Assembly: GCF_030272615.1 (NCBI RefSeq)
Contig: NC_081413.1
Coordinates: forward strand, 559,959,945 to 560,023,944
Source: Cryptomeria japonica
Taxonomy: Eukaryota; Streptophyta; Pinopsida; Cupressales; Cupressaceae
DNA length: 64,000 nt
Direction: 5' to 3'
Within the stretch, counting starts at the first letter, position 1. The number at the start of each line of letters is the position of its first letter. Position numbers and translations under genes: made by a program. Below, piece by piece: positions 26,401 to 38,400 of this stretch. The notes below the pieces were generated by a model. The model worked only from the letters and a program-made list of their open reading frames with translations. It was not told the DNA's origin and ran no database searches.

Positions 26401-29400
26401 CAGCTGCTAAAACTAAAGTTTTGATTTGTATTCCTCCAAGATACAAAGCTCTTGAACGAAATTTGAAAGATTCCTGAGATCTTTAGGTTCCTGCTGGCAA
26501 GGTTATGCAGTGGAGGAAAAAGGTGCTTTAGGAGGCTTATGCATGTCGTGGAACCCTACTTCTCTAGCAAGCCCTTAGAATTGGATAAATTGTCCTTTTA
26601 ATCCCTAAAATAAGTCTTTCAGGAGTAATGTTCAACATATATGGTCTTGACAACATGATGCATAAGAAGCAGCTTTGGGAGGCTTTATTGTATCAACATG
26701 GAGCTTATAAAGAAAATAATGTTCCTTTAAGCGGAAATTTTAATGCAATAAGAGCTTCTCCTAATTAGAAAGGAGGTTCTCTGCATTCAATCAGTCTGAG
26801 CTGGATTTCCAGCCTTTTCTACTGCATAGATGCCTATATGGCCTCCTCCCCAAGGAAGGCTCTTATACTTCGTCAAACAGACAAATTGGTTTTAGGTGCA
26901 AAGCTAAGCCTCTACATTGTTTCATGGTTACTGTTATCACAAAAGCTTGCACCCTTGCTAAAGCTATCAACTCAGCAACCTTGTGAAACATGGAAACAAC
27001 CCTGAAGTGTGGGACCTTGCACGAGGGGGTTGGATCTCCGGAGGAGGCCGGCTTCCTTCTCATTCCAGGTGCAGGTGTTGAACCAACTCAACACTTCGAA
27101 ACTAACTCAGCCTATCCTAACAATTTGCAGAGGTAAAGGGAAAAGAGAAATGCTTGAAATAAAGGGAGGTGATGCACCAAGAAGAGATTGTTTCTCTCCC
27201 CACCGAAATGACACAAGAAAATCAGCTGAAAACACCCAGGAGATGCACAATTTCAGTTGTACGAGTGACCCCAATGCATGTATGAAGGTTAGAATTCACT
27301 GAATGCCAAGAGGGGAGAAGGATTCCCACAAGTCACACTCAGAAAAACAGTTAACACAGCATATATGGAGAGAAAAAGCCACAAGACATACACCTATGAT
27401 GGAGGTAAGAAAGCATACACAACATACATAAGTTGAAAGTAGGCAAGAATGGTGATTTCAATTAATCATAAGGCCAATGGCCAAACTTACAGTTGCATAA
27501 ATACAAGAGAAGTGGGAGAGCATGGAATAGCTCAAGCCAGCAGGGAGAGAACCCTTTACAATGAGGCTTTAACAGCCTTTATATAGAAAAAATGGTTACA
27601 AGGGTGATCATGACCCCTGCATGTTAGTCTGGGAGTGCAGGGAAGTGCATGCACTTGACTTGTACATGCAAGCAACCTAGCCATACCCACAAAAGGCAAT
27701 TCTGAGAAGGGTGGATTGAATGACCTTCCAAAGTTAGAGTATGCAGTCATGACACAAGTCACCAAGCATGGCCCCATACCTCCCTTGATGGAAATCCTGC
27801 CAAAAACATTAAATGCACCCCTGTGGCTCCACAAAAGAAGGTGCATAAGTCACCAAAGCTATCGGAGCATTTAAAGCTTTGAGTGTAGATCACACCATCC
27901 AGAAGTAGTTTGGAAAACCTTGAAGACCTGGGTCACCATAGTTGGGGAATTTCGGGGACCGGAGTCACCATAGTTGGGGAACTTCGGGGACCGGAGTTCC
28001 TGGGTAGAAGGACAAGGAACTTGGGGAACCTGGGGGTTCCGGAGTTCCGGGGTAACTTCGGAGACCAGAGTCACCGTAGTTGGGAAGACTTAGGAACTTG
28101 GGAATCTGGGGGTTCCGGAGTTCCAGGCTAGAAGGACAAGGAACTTGGGAACTTGGGGGTTCCGGAGTTCTAGGGTTGAAGAACAAGGAACTTGGGAACC
28201 TGGGGGTTCTGGAGTTTCGGGGTAACTTCGGAGACTTGGGTCACCGAAGTTGGGAAGACTTAGGAACTTGGGAACCTGGGGGTTCCGGAGTTCCAAGGTA
28301 ACTTTGGCGACCTGGGTTACCGAAGTTGGGAAGACTTAGGAACTTCCTTCTGACAAGACAACACTTCACACTTCATAATTCCATTGCTTTTCTCCTTGAT
28401 CAACTGGGTAGCGCTGGTCCATGGAACATATCTCTAATCGGTTCTCACTGATAGACCAAGGGTGTCATAAAATGACAATAGTTACCTCTCAATGGCTGTT
28501 GCAGAAATGTATTTGGGATATGGTTATCCTCCCATCAAGTCTGGACCACTTTCCATTAAAATTAGCGGCCCTTTTAGATTTGAGCTAATGTTGTTATACC
28601 CTAGTATCAACGGTCTTTTCAAAGTTTGGTGGAAATTTCAAAGAAGAATGTTGTACGATGGTTGTATCAAAGTTGTGATGGTCTCCTACTATATCTACTC
28701 TAGAGATGGGTTCTCTACTCCCGCCATCACTATAGAGGTAGCAGAGGTCTATCTATCAAAGAGGGTAGCTGTCATGGGGGTAGGGGCTGTGCAATCTCTT
28801 AAACATTGCAAGATAAAGGCCTTAAATTTTCTGGCTCTTTAATGTATTGTTTTGCATTCAAGCTTAAAGTGGTAAAACAACATTTTCGGATATGGAATAA
28901 AGAAGAGTTTGACAATATATTTGAGGAAAATATAACTATTGACTTCTCTTTAGAGAAGTTAGCGAAAGAGATCCAAAGTATTAATGTCTAGCTAAGGAAG
29001 AAATCTTTAGAAGGCAAAAAGCACAACATAAATGGGTTAGGGAGGGAGATTGGAACACCTTTTTATTTCCATGACATAAATACAGCTAAGCACCGAGCTA
29101 ATCATATAAGATTATAAAGGGTAGTAAAGGGAAAAACTGGAAAATGGAAAAGATATTGCCAAAGCATATGTAAACAACTTTCACCTTCTAATGGATAATA
29201 GCATTCATAATCTTGACGCCAAAAAATGTCTGCTGGAAAACATACTCAAATTAATTAGTGAGAAAGAAAATGAAATGTCATTGGCTCTAGTCTTGCCTAA
29301 AGAAGTTAGAGCAGTAGCTTTTAGGCTGAAGAATGATTGTGCTTGAGCCCAAAATGGCTTGAATGCAAGTTGTTTTCAGTTCTTTTAGGACACTTTAGAA

Positions 29401-32400
29401 AAAAACATTGTAGATATTGTTAATGGTTCTTTAAAATTTGGGAAAGTACTAAAAGATTTTAAATGCACGATCTTGGCGCTGGTCCCAATAAAGGTTAATT
29501 CAAAAGATTCCTCAAATTATTGCTCTATTGCACTTGGTAACATAGCAAATAAAATCCTTTTCAAAGTGATAGCAGAAAGAGTTAAACATCTCCTCCCCAA
29601 ATTGTTAGGACAAAAGCATGGGGGCTTTATTGAAGGGAGGCAAATTTTGGATGGAATTTTGATAGCTCGTGAAGTAATGCATTCTTTAAACAAAAGCAAT
29701 GGAAAAAGTATGGTGATCAAGATGGATGTGGAGAAAGCATTTGATTGTTGTTTACTCCCTACGGTGAATATGTTTTAACTTCATGGAATAAACAGAGAAA
29801 CTATAGTGTGTGTAAAACACAAATAACAGTCACAGCAACATAGGAAGAATGATATAACTTTATTGCATCATGTAATGGATAGTACAAATGTTACCAAAAT
29901 ATATCTTCAATCATAATCCCCCTATTCCCGATACAATGCCAGAATATATACCACTTGGTCGGTTGGCGGAGAAGCCAACTACTCGTAACTACCAACTACC
30001 TACAGGAACTAATTACCCATTACATTGCCATTTCCAAACATAACAAACTTTATTTAGCTATGGCATACTTGCCGTCTACATCAGGCCCCCCAAAAAGGAG
30101 TCATCTTTGAGGCGACTAAAACAAAATGGGGCTAACACTATGATACTACTATTGAGGGCTAGAAAGGTGAGAGGACGTCCCTGGAGTAGCTGAGGATGTT
30201 GGACGCTGCTGCAGGCACTGGAGCTGGAGTTGCTCCGTACGGAGCCGCAACTCTCTCTTAGCCACCAACTGACGCTCCCAAGCAGTCTTCACCATCACTA
30301 CTGCCTCCTACATATCCTTCTCCTTCTGTTCAAGCTCGACTGTGAGAGCAACCATGCATTCCTTCATCTCCCCCATCTTGGTACTTTGCATAGCCGCAAG
30401 AGTCTTCTGGCGTTCTACTTCCTCCTCTAGAGTGGTGCATAACTTTTGGTCACCCATTGCGAGTTCCATTCATCAGTCTAGTGTTCTGGATGAGTGCCAC
30501 CTTTGCCTTGGTAGCTTCTTGCTTTGCCTAGGCCCTACACATCTGGAAAAAAAAACTCTTTGTAAGAACTCTCCATGCCTTGGAACGTAGGCCCAAGTAT
30601 CCTTTGTCCCTCTATGGTGTGCATCTGGCGCCAATGCTCCACCATCTGCAGAGTCTTGGTAGCTAGAAAACCATGCTGTGTGAAATGGTGTTCAAACTCC
30701 TCCTAGCACCCAATCTGCATGAAATGGAGTAGCTTCTCTTCCTTCGGCATTGTACCTACATCCACCCGTCGGGCCAAGTCCGCAATCCCCCTAGCAACAT
30801 CCGTGAAGCCTTCTAACTCCGCCAAGAATTTATGGATGGACCTCAATGCATCTTGTGGGTTTGGTCAGGACACCCGAATGCTATTACTCCGCAATCCTGT
30901 CTCTCCCAACTAAGTGCTCTCATCCTCAATTTCGATGACTGTGTCTATGCTCTCTCTCTCTCTCTCCATGACATTTCGGCATGTACTTCCCACACACCTC
31001 CACCTCCTTCCTCCATCAAGTTCTCACCTACAGGGTCCTCCATTGTATGTGGGGAGGGAGGTACAATCACCACATCCTTGCTCGCAATCTCAATCTGAGT
31101 TGCTGGTATAGTTAGGCTTTGTTGAACACTCATAGTGGGTGTGATCTCAACCGACACGTTGCTCACTGATATGGCCCTCTTCATGTGTTTATCACCCCAT
31201 GCTATGGTGACTAAAGTCGCCTCTCCCGTAGACCCTCACAATCCGCCCAGTGTTATCAAATTTGCGGTAAGGGATAACTACGCCGACACAAACATCACCC
31301 GACTCCCACAGCCCCTCGGTGTTGTGGGGGTTTTTTCTGGTACGGTAGGCCGTGACAACTCTCTCCCTTCAACGACATCCTCTTCCCTCTCACCGGAATA
31401 CTCCTTTGTGGCTGCCCCTGGACACTCCATTGCCTCACCCTCCAACTATAATTCCCTTCATTCTCCATGCAAGGTCATATGAAAGGAATTATCTTCACTC
31501 TCACTCTTGGCTGACTCCACCTCTACAATGTTTTCCTCTTCACCCACACTACTCTCCATCCACACTCGGCTCCATATCCTGAGCATCTAGCCGTCCCCTC
31601 TTCTGCTGTGACTGTTCCTCTGAGAGTGTCCAAATTCATCCAATAGAACATAGGTGGCTTATTCAGTTCCACCCGACTGAGAGGCTAGAATTAGCCCCAA
31701 CAATTTGATGGTACTTGCATTTGCAACGCTTCCAGAAAGAGGCCTATGGCATGGTGCCCCATGTAAAAAGTCTTATGTTGCAAAGTGAGGAACTTCTCGA
31801 TCCTTGCAGATAACACCGTCGCCCAAATCATACACAACACCCGTCATAATCCCATTCATCAACCGAATCATCCACACGGCTATGTTAGATCAGTTGACTC
31901 CCATTAGACAGCTTTTGATGAGGTCCATGATGCAATGCCATTTAGCCATTGCGATATAACTCTTCTTCACCCCTTGGCTGTTGGAACTATTCCACAACCC
32001 CTTCCACTGAGCATTGGTGAGATCATTTCTACACACTAACTGCAACAAAAAACACTTGTCCTCCATTTTTGTAGCTGGCTTGACCACCTTAAACCCTTTG
32101 GAAGGGATGCCGAATACTCTGGTGAACTCACTCAACCTGTAATATATAGATACCTGGTGTCGCCAAAATTCAACAATAAACCGTTTAGAGTGTTCGTCAT
32201 ACCTTGCGATTAGGGTTCGCAGTACAGGCTCGAATTCCCATAAGTTGAATATCAGCATCTGAATTGCTTTGTCCACCTCCACTCTGCACATGGATTCTTT
32301 CAACAGGTGGTCATCCGGAACCTCTCGCCACCAGGTACGACATTCTATTCCAGTCACATTTTTGCATGTCATAGTATGTGCAATCATCGGTTCATCTTTC

Positions 32401-35400
32401 TGCACATGCGAACGGTTTTTCTTTTTGCTGCTACTGGCCATATTTGCAATGCTTGAAGTGGTCATTATGTGAATAACTGCCCTTTTATTTGCTCTTGGCA
32501 GACCGTTACTATAACGGTTTTTATTTCCCTGTCTAGGATCTCCAATGCTTGTACGCACCATTCCAAATTTTTCTCCTCCGTAAGGCCTCCACATGATGAT
32601 ACAAATGCTTTCTTGCTAGTCTACTCATACGGCTTCTTCCTCAATCTATATAGCCTTCTTTACTCGTATGGCCTCCTCTTGCTTGTACGATTGCACAACT
32701 TCCTGTGCGTAGCACCTCCTTTGGCTTGTGTGTCCAAACCGTATGACATACGAATATCAATGCTCTGTAATTTGACACCCTCAACCGTACGGATCCCCTG
32801 CACTCAACTTCTTTGTTTGTATGACGTAGTTGTGGCTCTTAGCTTTGTGCGGTAACCTCCTCACGTCACGCAACCTAGGCTCTCAGGAGCCAACTTGTTC
32901 TTTGTTGTGAATTGTATGGCATGTTGATGTGTAGCTAGGTCGGATCCCTTCTAGGGCTGACCTAGCACATACAAATGCTAATTGGCCTATCGGCCTTAGC
33001 ATTTTATCATCATTCCGTGTTGCATTGATCAGATTTGAGGCTGGCCCTATTTGGGCGGATTATGTAACTTGTGGTTAAGTCCTGACCCAAAATGTATCTT
33101 GTGTAAGATGGCGGTTATTTGTAATGATAGGTCAAGACCTATTCAAGAAACTTGTAAAGAACTTGAATTTACTATTACTTGGCGCCAAAATTGTATAAAG
33201 CCGACCAAGATTATTGATTGTATGATTTCCTATAAATGTAAGGTGACTTGTAATCTCAAGTCAATCAAATCATAAGAAAAATACATCTATCTCTGCTATG
33301 TAATAACTATCTAATGGCAATTTGCATCAAACATCAGCGAACTTGTTTCTTGGTGAAGCGAATCTGTTCCAAGCTAAGCGAATATCATTCTAGGTCTGCT
33401 GAAGATTGTCTAAGGCTGCCGAACCTGCTTCACACTGTCAAATCCCTGTGGTTGTGGTGTGATCACTCTCAAAGAGAAAGAGAACTTCAATCTGGGATCA
33501 CCAAACTATATTCTAAGCGTCACTGTCAAGTTTGGATTTTTTATCAACATCATATATCAGATAAGTTGCATTGTATGCCCTAGAAGAGTAATGTTGTAAT
33601 TTGCCATTGTGCCTAATCTAATTGGATCTAAGACTTTCTTGTTGGGTTTTTCACCTCCAAGAGGGAGGTTTTCCCAGGGTATCACTGTGTTATATGTTGC
33701 ATTTATGTTTTTTGTTATCTACTTTCAATCTGATTGGTAAACTCAACACGACATACGGTATGAACTTAGTCAATCCTTCGACAACTTTGCTCTCGACAAC
33801 ATTACTCTTGGCAACTGTGCTCTCGACAACGTTCAACTTCCGTACGATCGACTTGCTTATGTTGGCATCTAACCTTGCTTTCTGTACGATGTCTGAATTT
33901 TGTAATTTGCTGGCCTTCACAACCTTCCAATTGCCTTCACTCCCTCCATACAAGCTTGGTATGGTATGTACGACTTCCTTGCTGTGATATTCCCTCACCT
34001 GGATCTCTTCGCCACAACCACCATATGGTTTTTATGGATGAATTGTTGTATTCTTGCATTGAAAATTTTCAACTGGTCTTTGTACAGGTCCATATGATGC
34101 CCTTCCATTGTGCCATACGCCTTTTGGAACTCGTGCCTCACTTCGCCTTCCTCCACTACGTAATTGGCTTCCAATGGCAGGATGGGAGAATTTATAACAC
34201 TTTCTTATTTCCAAGGTTAGGGTTGCAACCAAATGTTTTATCAATTTTTTATAAAACATCTTTTTTGCTTCACATAGTTTTTCTTTTATTGACTTTATTA
34301 TTTTTCCCCTTCCTTTTAATTTTTTAATAACTTCTAACTCTTCCCTTTTCATAATTATAAATTGCCTCACTTTTTCCAGCTTTAATATTATCTTTTGAAA
34401 GTATTTTTTCCATATTTTACCTTGGCAAGAGTATTTGAATTTAGTTTTTTGTACCTTTAGCAATTTATGCAATTTTTTCCGTACTTTGAATTTCTTGGGC
34501 CTGCTTTTGTGCATTTACATTTTTGGCTTTGCTAGATCAATTGGTCTTTTTAATTTCATCACTCTTTTCTTCTTGATCCATCTTCCTAGTTGCTTTCCAG
34601 TTCTCATACTGTCAGCCTTTGCCTTCTATTTTTTCCGTGATTCCTCTTCGTCGTTGATTGCAACCTTCCATTTCACTCCCCAGAAGTCTCTCTCTCGCAT
34701 CTTTATTTTTGAGTTGTGCTGACACCAGTAGGTGAATGGTGGCAATAATGGCATCTTGAAACATTCCTGTTTGCAGCATGTGCCCACACAGTCCAAGTCG
34801 AAAATTTTATCCAGCAAGGGCGCTAGTCCCACCCCCTTGTACCATTCATCAATGTATCGTCCGCCATACTACTAGTACGAGGTCACTGTTTCACCTTCAA
34901 TCTGCGGTGGGCCCATAGGATTGGGAATTATTTGCTAAAGTGAGTTGGAGGCTGGCTCCCTCTCTCCTAGATGCATTTTTGCCATGTAATAATCTTCCCC
35001 TTTAATCACCATTTTTAGGCACGGCCCCAGGGTTGCATAGTACTCTTCCAGGGCAACTTCCTCCTCTAGGTCAAGCGACTCTTCTTCTTTTGCAGCTAGT
35101 TCTTCCTTCTGTCATGCCTCAGCCTCCTCATCGATGTCATAGGCTATGTATTCTTCTCAGATCCCCTCATACAAAGCCCTTCTCCTCCAATGTCCTCCAT
35201 ACCATTCCCACAAAGCTAGAGTACCAAAAAATGCATTGGTGAGATGTTTATGTCTTCGAGGTATTGCGATGCCTTCAACATGTTTGGGCACCAGTCTTTC
35301 CTCCAAAAATGTGACTGAATCAGCCTAGTTCTCATCGGGTCTGTATGGTTCTATCACAATCACAGGATCTTCTTCGATTTCATTACTTTGGCCAATTGTC

Positions 35401-38400
35401 CAATCTCCTTTGGTAGCGTAACCCAACATGTTGATCGAAAGCAAAGGCTTATCTCGTTCTCTATAGACTTTCAATTTGGAACCATTCACCAAGTCTTGGA
35501 TGGGATTGTCATCCAATGTGAAGAGTTTCACTTCACCGTTTTTGCCCACCTCCTTGATTTAATATGGTCCAAGCCAACGAACTTTGAACATCCCCGATCG
35601 GAGTTCGTTATGATTGTTATATATTAGAACTAATTGGCTTGGATGGAAGTTCACCTGCTAGAGGTGTCTGTCGTGCCAAAATTTCTGTCTCCTTTGGGCA
35701 ACCACCGTCACCCATTGCACCATCATACGTCATCCAATGTGAAGAGTTTCACTTCACCGTTTTTGCCCACCTCCTTGATTTAATATGGTCCAAGCCAACG
35801 AACTCTGAACATCCCCAATCGTACTTTGTTACAATTGTTATATATTAGAACTAACTGGCTTGGATGGAAGTTCACCCACTGGAGGTGTCTGTCATGCCAA
35901 AAATTTTGTCTCCTTTGGGCAACCACCGTCACCCATTGCACCATCATACGTCGTTTGTTGAGCCGTGTAAGATTCAGGAGGCGTTCATTCAAACTCTTGA
36001 CATCCCCAAGCCGTTTCTTCGCCGCAATCCGTAGGCTTAGTATGGTGTACTCAGTTGGTACTATAGCTTCTTGGTCGTACATGAGTTGGAAGGGAGTGTG
36101 ACCCATCGTCACCTTGTATGTCGTACAGTATGCCCACAATACCGCCGGAAGTCACTCCTCCCAATTCTCTTGCTCCACTCCACATGATTGATACCATCAC
36201 TTTGTTGGTTGACTCTATCTGGCCGTTCGCTCGGGGATAATATGAACTTGACAGATTGTGAAAATTTTTGAATTCAATTGTCATTATCCTAATGACTTGA
36301 TTGACAAAATGTACCACACGATCACAGGTGATTTGGATGTGAATACCGAACCTTGTTACAATCTACTCATAGAGAAACCTTGTCGCACTAACAACACTAT
36401 TATTTGGGAGTGCTCTCAACTCCGCCCACTTCGTAAGGTACTCGATAGCTATGATGATATGCCGACATTTGTGCATACTGCTTACCTTCAATGGGCCCAC
36501 AAAGTTAAGACCCCACCTCTCGAATAACTCCTGTAGCTGAGAGGAAAAAAAAAGGGCATAAAATCCCTTTTTAGTGGCTTGCCTACCCGCTGGCATGTAT
36601 CGCACCCTACGACTCACTCAAGGGAGTCCATGTGAAGTGTCGGCCACCATAGCCCTGTCAATAGAACTTTCTATGCAGTGGTGTCGAGTCCCATGTGGCC
36701 TCCAACAAGTCCATGTGCCTCCTTCAATACACTGGGAATCTCCTCCTGCATCATGCACCTCTGGAGTATTTGATCATGTCCCATTTTGTACAACAGGCCA
36801 TTAATTAACTGGAACATCTTGCTTTTTAGTGCCAACTTCAGTCGTTCCCCTGGCATCATATCCCTTGGAAATGTTGAGGTAGACAGGTCTTCGCCAATAT
36901 TTTCATACCAGGGGGGCAGTGCTGCTATCTAGAACAGGTGTGCATCAAAAAAATCTTCATTTACCGCCTCCAGAGGCTCTCCAAACTTGATTCGGGACAG
37001 TTAGTCCGCAATCATGTGGCTTTTCCATGGCCGTAGTATGATGGTGAAAGTAAATTCTTGGAGTAGCAATAGCCACTTGCTCATGCACCCTTGAATGATT
37101 GGCTTATTCGCCAGGTACATGAGAGCCTAATGGTCTACATAGAATGTGAATAGTGTCGCCAAAAGGTAATGACGAAATTTTTGTATAGAGTATACCATTC
37201 CAAGTGCCTCTCTTTCCGTCGTGCTATAATTTCGTTCTGCCTTGGAGAGCAAGCGACTGGCAAAGAAGATGGGATGGTCTAGCCCTTGTACGCCTACTTG
37301 TACCAAAGTAGCATCGATGGCATAGTTGGAGGCATCCACGTGTATGATAGCACCTTCAGATGGGTTTCTTGCTCACTGTAGATGGACCAGTCATCAAGAA
37401 AAGCCTTAAAATTTACCATCAACATCTTGTCAAATATGTGTAATATTATCTGTTGGAAGGTGGCTGAAGCATTGTATAGACCAAAGGGCATCCAGTTGTA
37501 GGTGTACACTCTATCTTCCACTACAAAGGTGGTTTTCAACTTGTCCTCATCGGCAATGCTGATCTGATTATAACCAGAGAACCTGTCCATGAATGAGTAT
37601 TTTGTAGCCTGTCGCCTCCTCTAGGATATTGTCCGTGAATGGAATTGGGAAGGGATCCTTGATGGTCATTGCATTTAGGCACCGAAAGTCTATACAGATT
37701 CTGATTAGGTTCACCTCCTTTTTCAGAGAGATGACGATGGCTGATACCCATTCACTTGTTTCTGCTTTAAAAATAATGTCGGCTTCCAGCATCTTTTCAA
37801 TCTCCTCATTTACTTTGGCTTCATAGTTTTTGTTCATTTTGTATGGCCTCTTATGTACAAGCTGGGCACCAAGTGTTGATTTTAAGGTAGTGCTCGTTAA
37901 CCACAGGCAAACATCAGATCTATTGCCTTCCCAACCATGGACGATAAGCTCTTATCGTCACCCCCGAGCACGCTACATAAATTTCTCACCATCAATTGAT
38001 CTGCTTGTACATGAATTCGATCTGCCTGATTATGATCGAACTTGTTGTCTTATCTCTGTTCCAAAGAGGGAAGACCACGTCCATATATATCTGTCGAAAG
38101 GAGATATCCAAGAGTCGGCTCTCATCAAGGAGGCACGACCTTCATGAAGCATCACATGCCTTCAAACGAGGGGTGACGGACTTTAACCAAAAGTTGGCCC
38201 CTTTGAAACAAATCCGATAAGTCAAACTCGATAATGTATGTTTAATCATTAAACCTGATCATGCATATGTGACTTAATAAAGATATTAAAGGATTAATAT
38301 AAGTTATACATTCATCAAATGTGTAAGGCCAATAGGCCATTCACACATTTGATCTTGTTGAGTCGGCCTGTAGGATTTCTACCGACGCTATATCATCAAC

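Noticed and set aside
27871-28301. Several open frames of 67-73 codons on both strands
   Set aside because: Produced by the minisatellite, whose units lack stops in several frames.
31135-31582. Plus-strand frames rich in Ser and Pro
   Set aside because: Opposite strand of Gypsy accessory ORF II.
30120-32594. Retroviral envelope gene behind integrase
   Set aside because: No clear signal peptide or membrane segment is visible in the open part; position alone is not enough.
33875-34327. Plus-strand hydrophobic open frame of 150 codons
   Set aside because: Complement of the Lys-rich accessory region; AAG/AAA codons read backwards give Leu and Phe and imitate a membrane protein.
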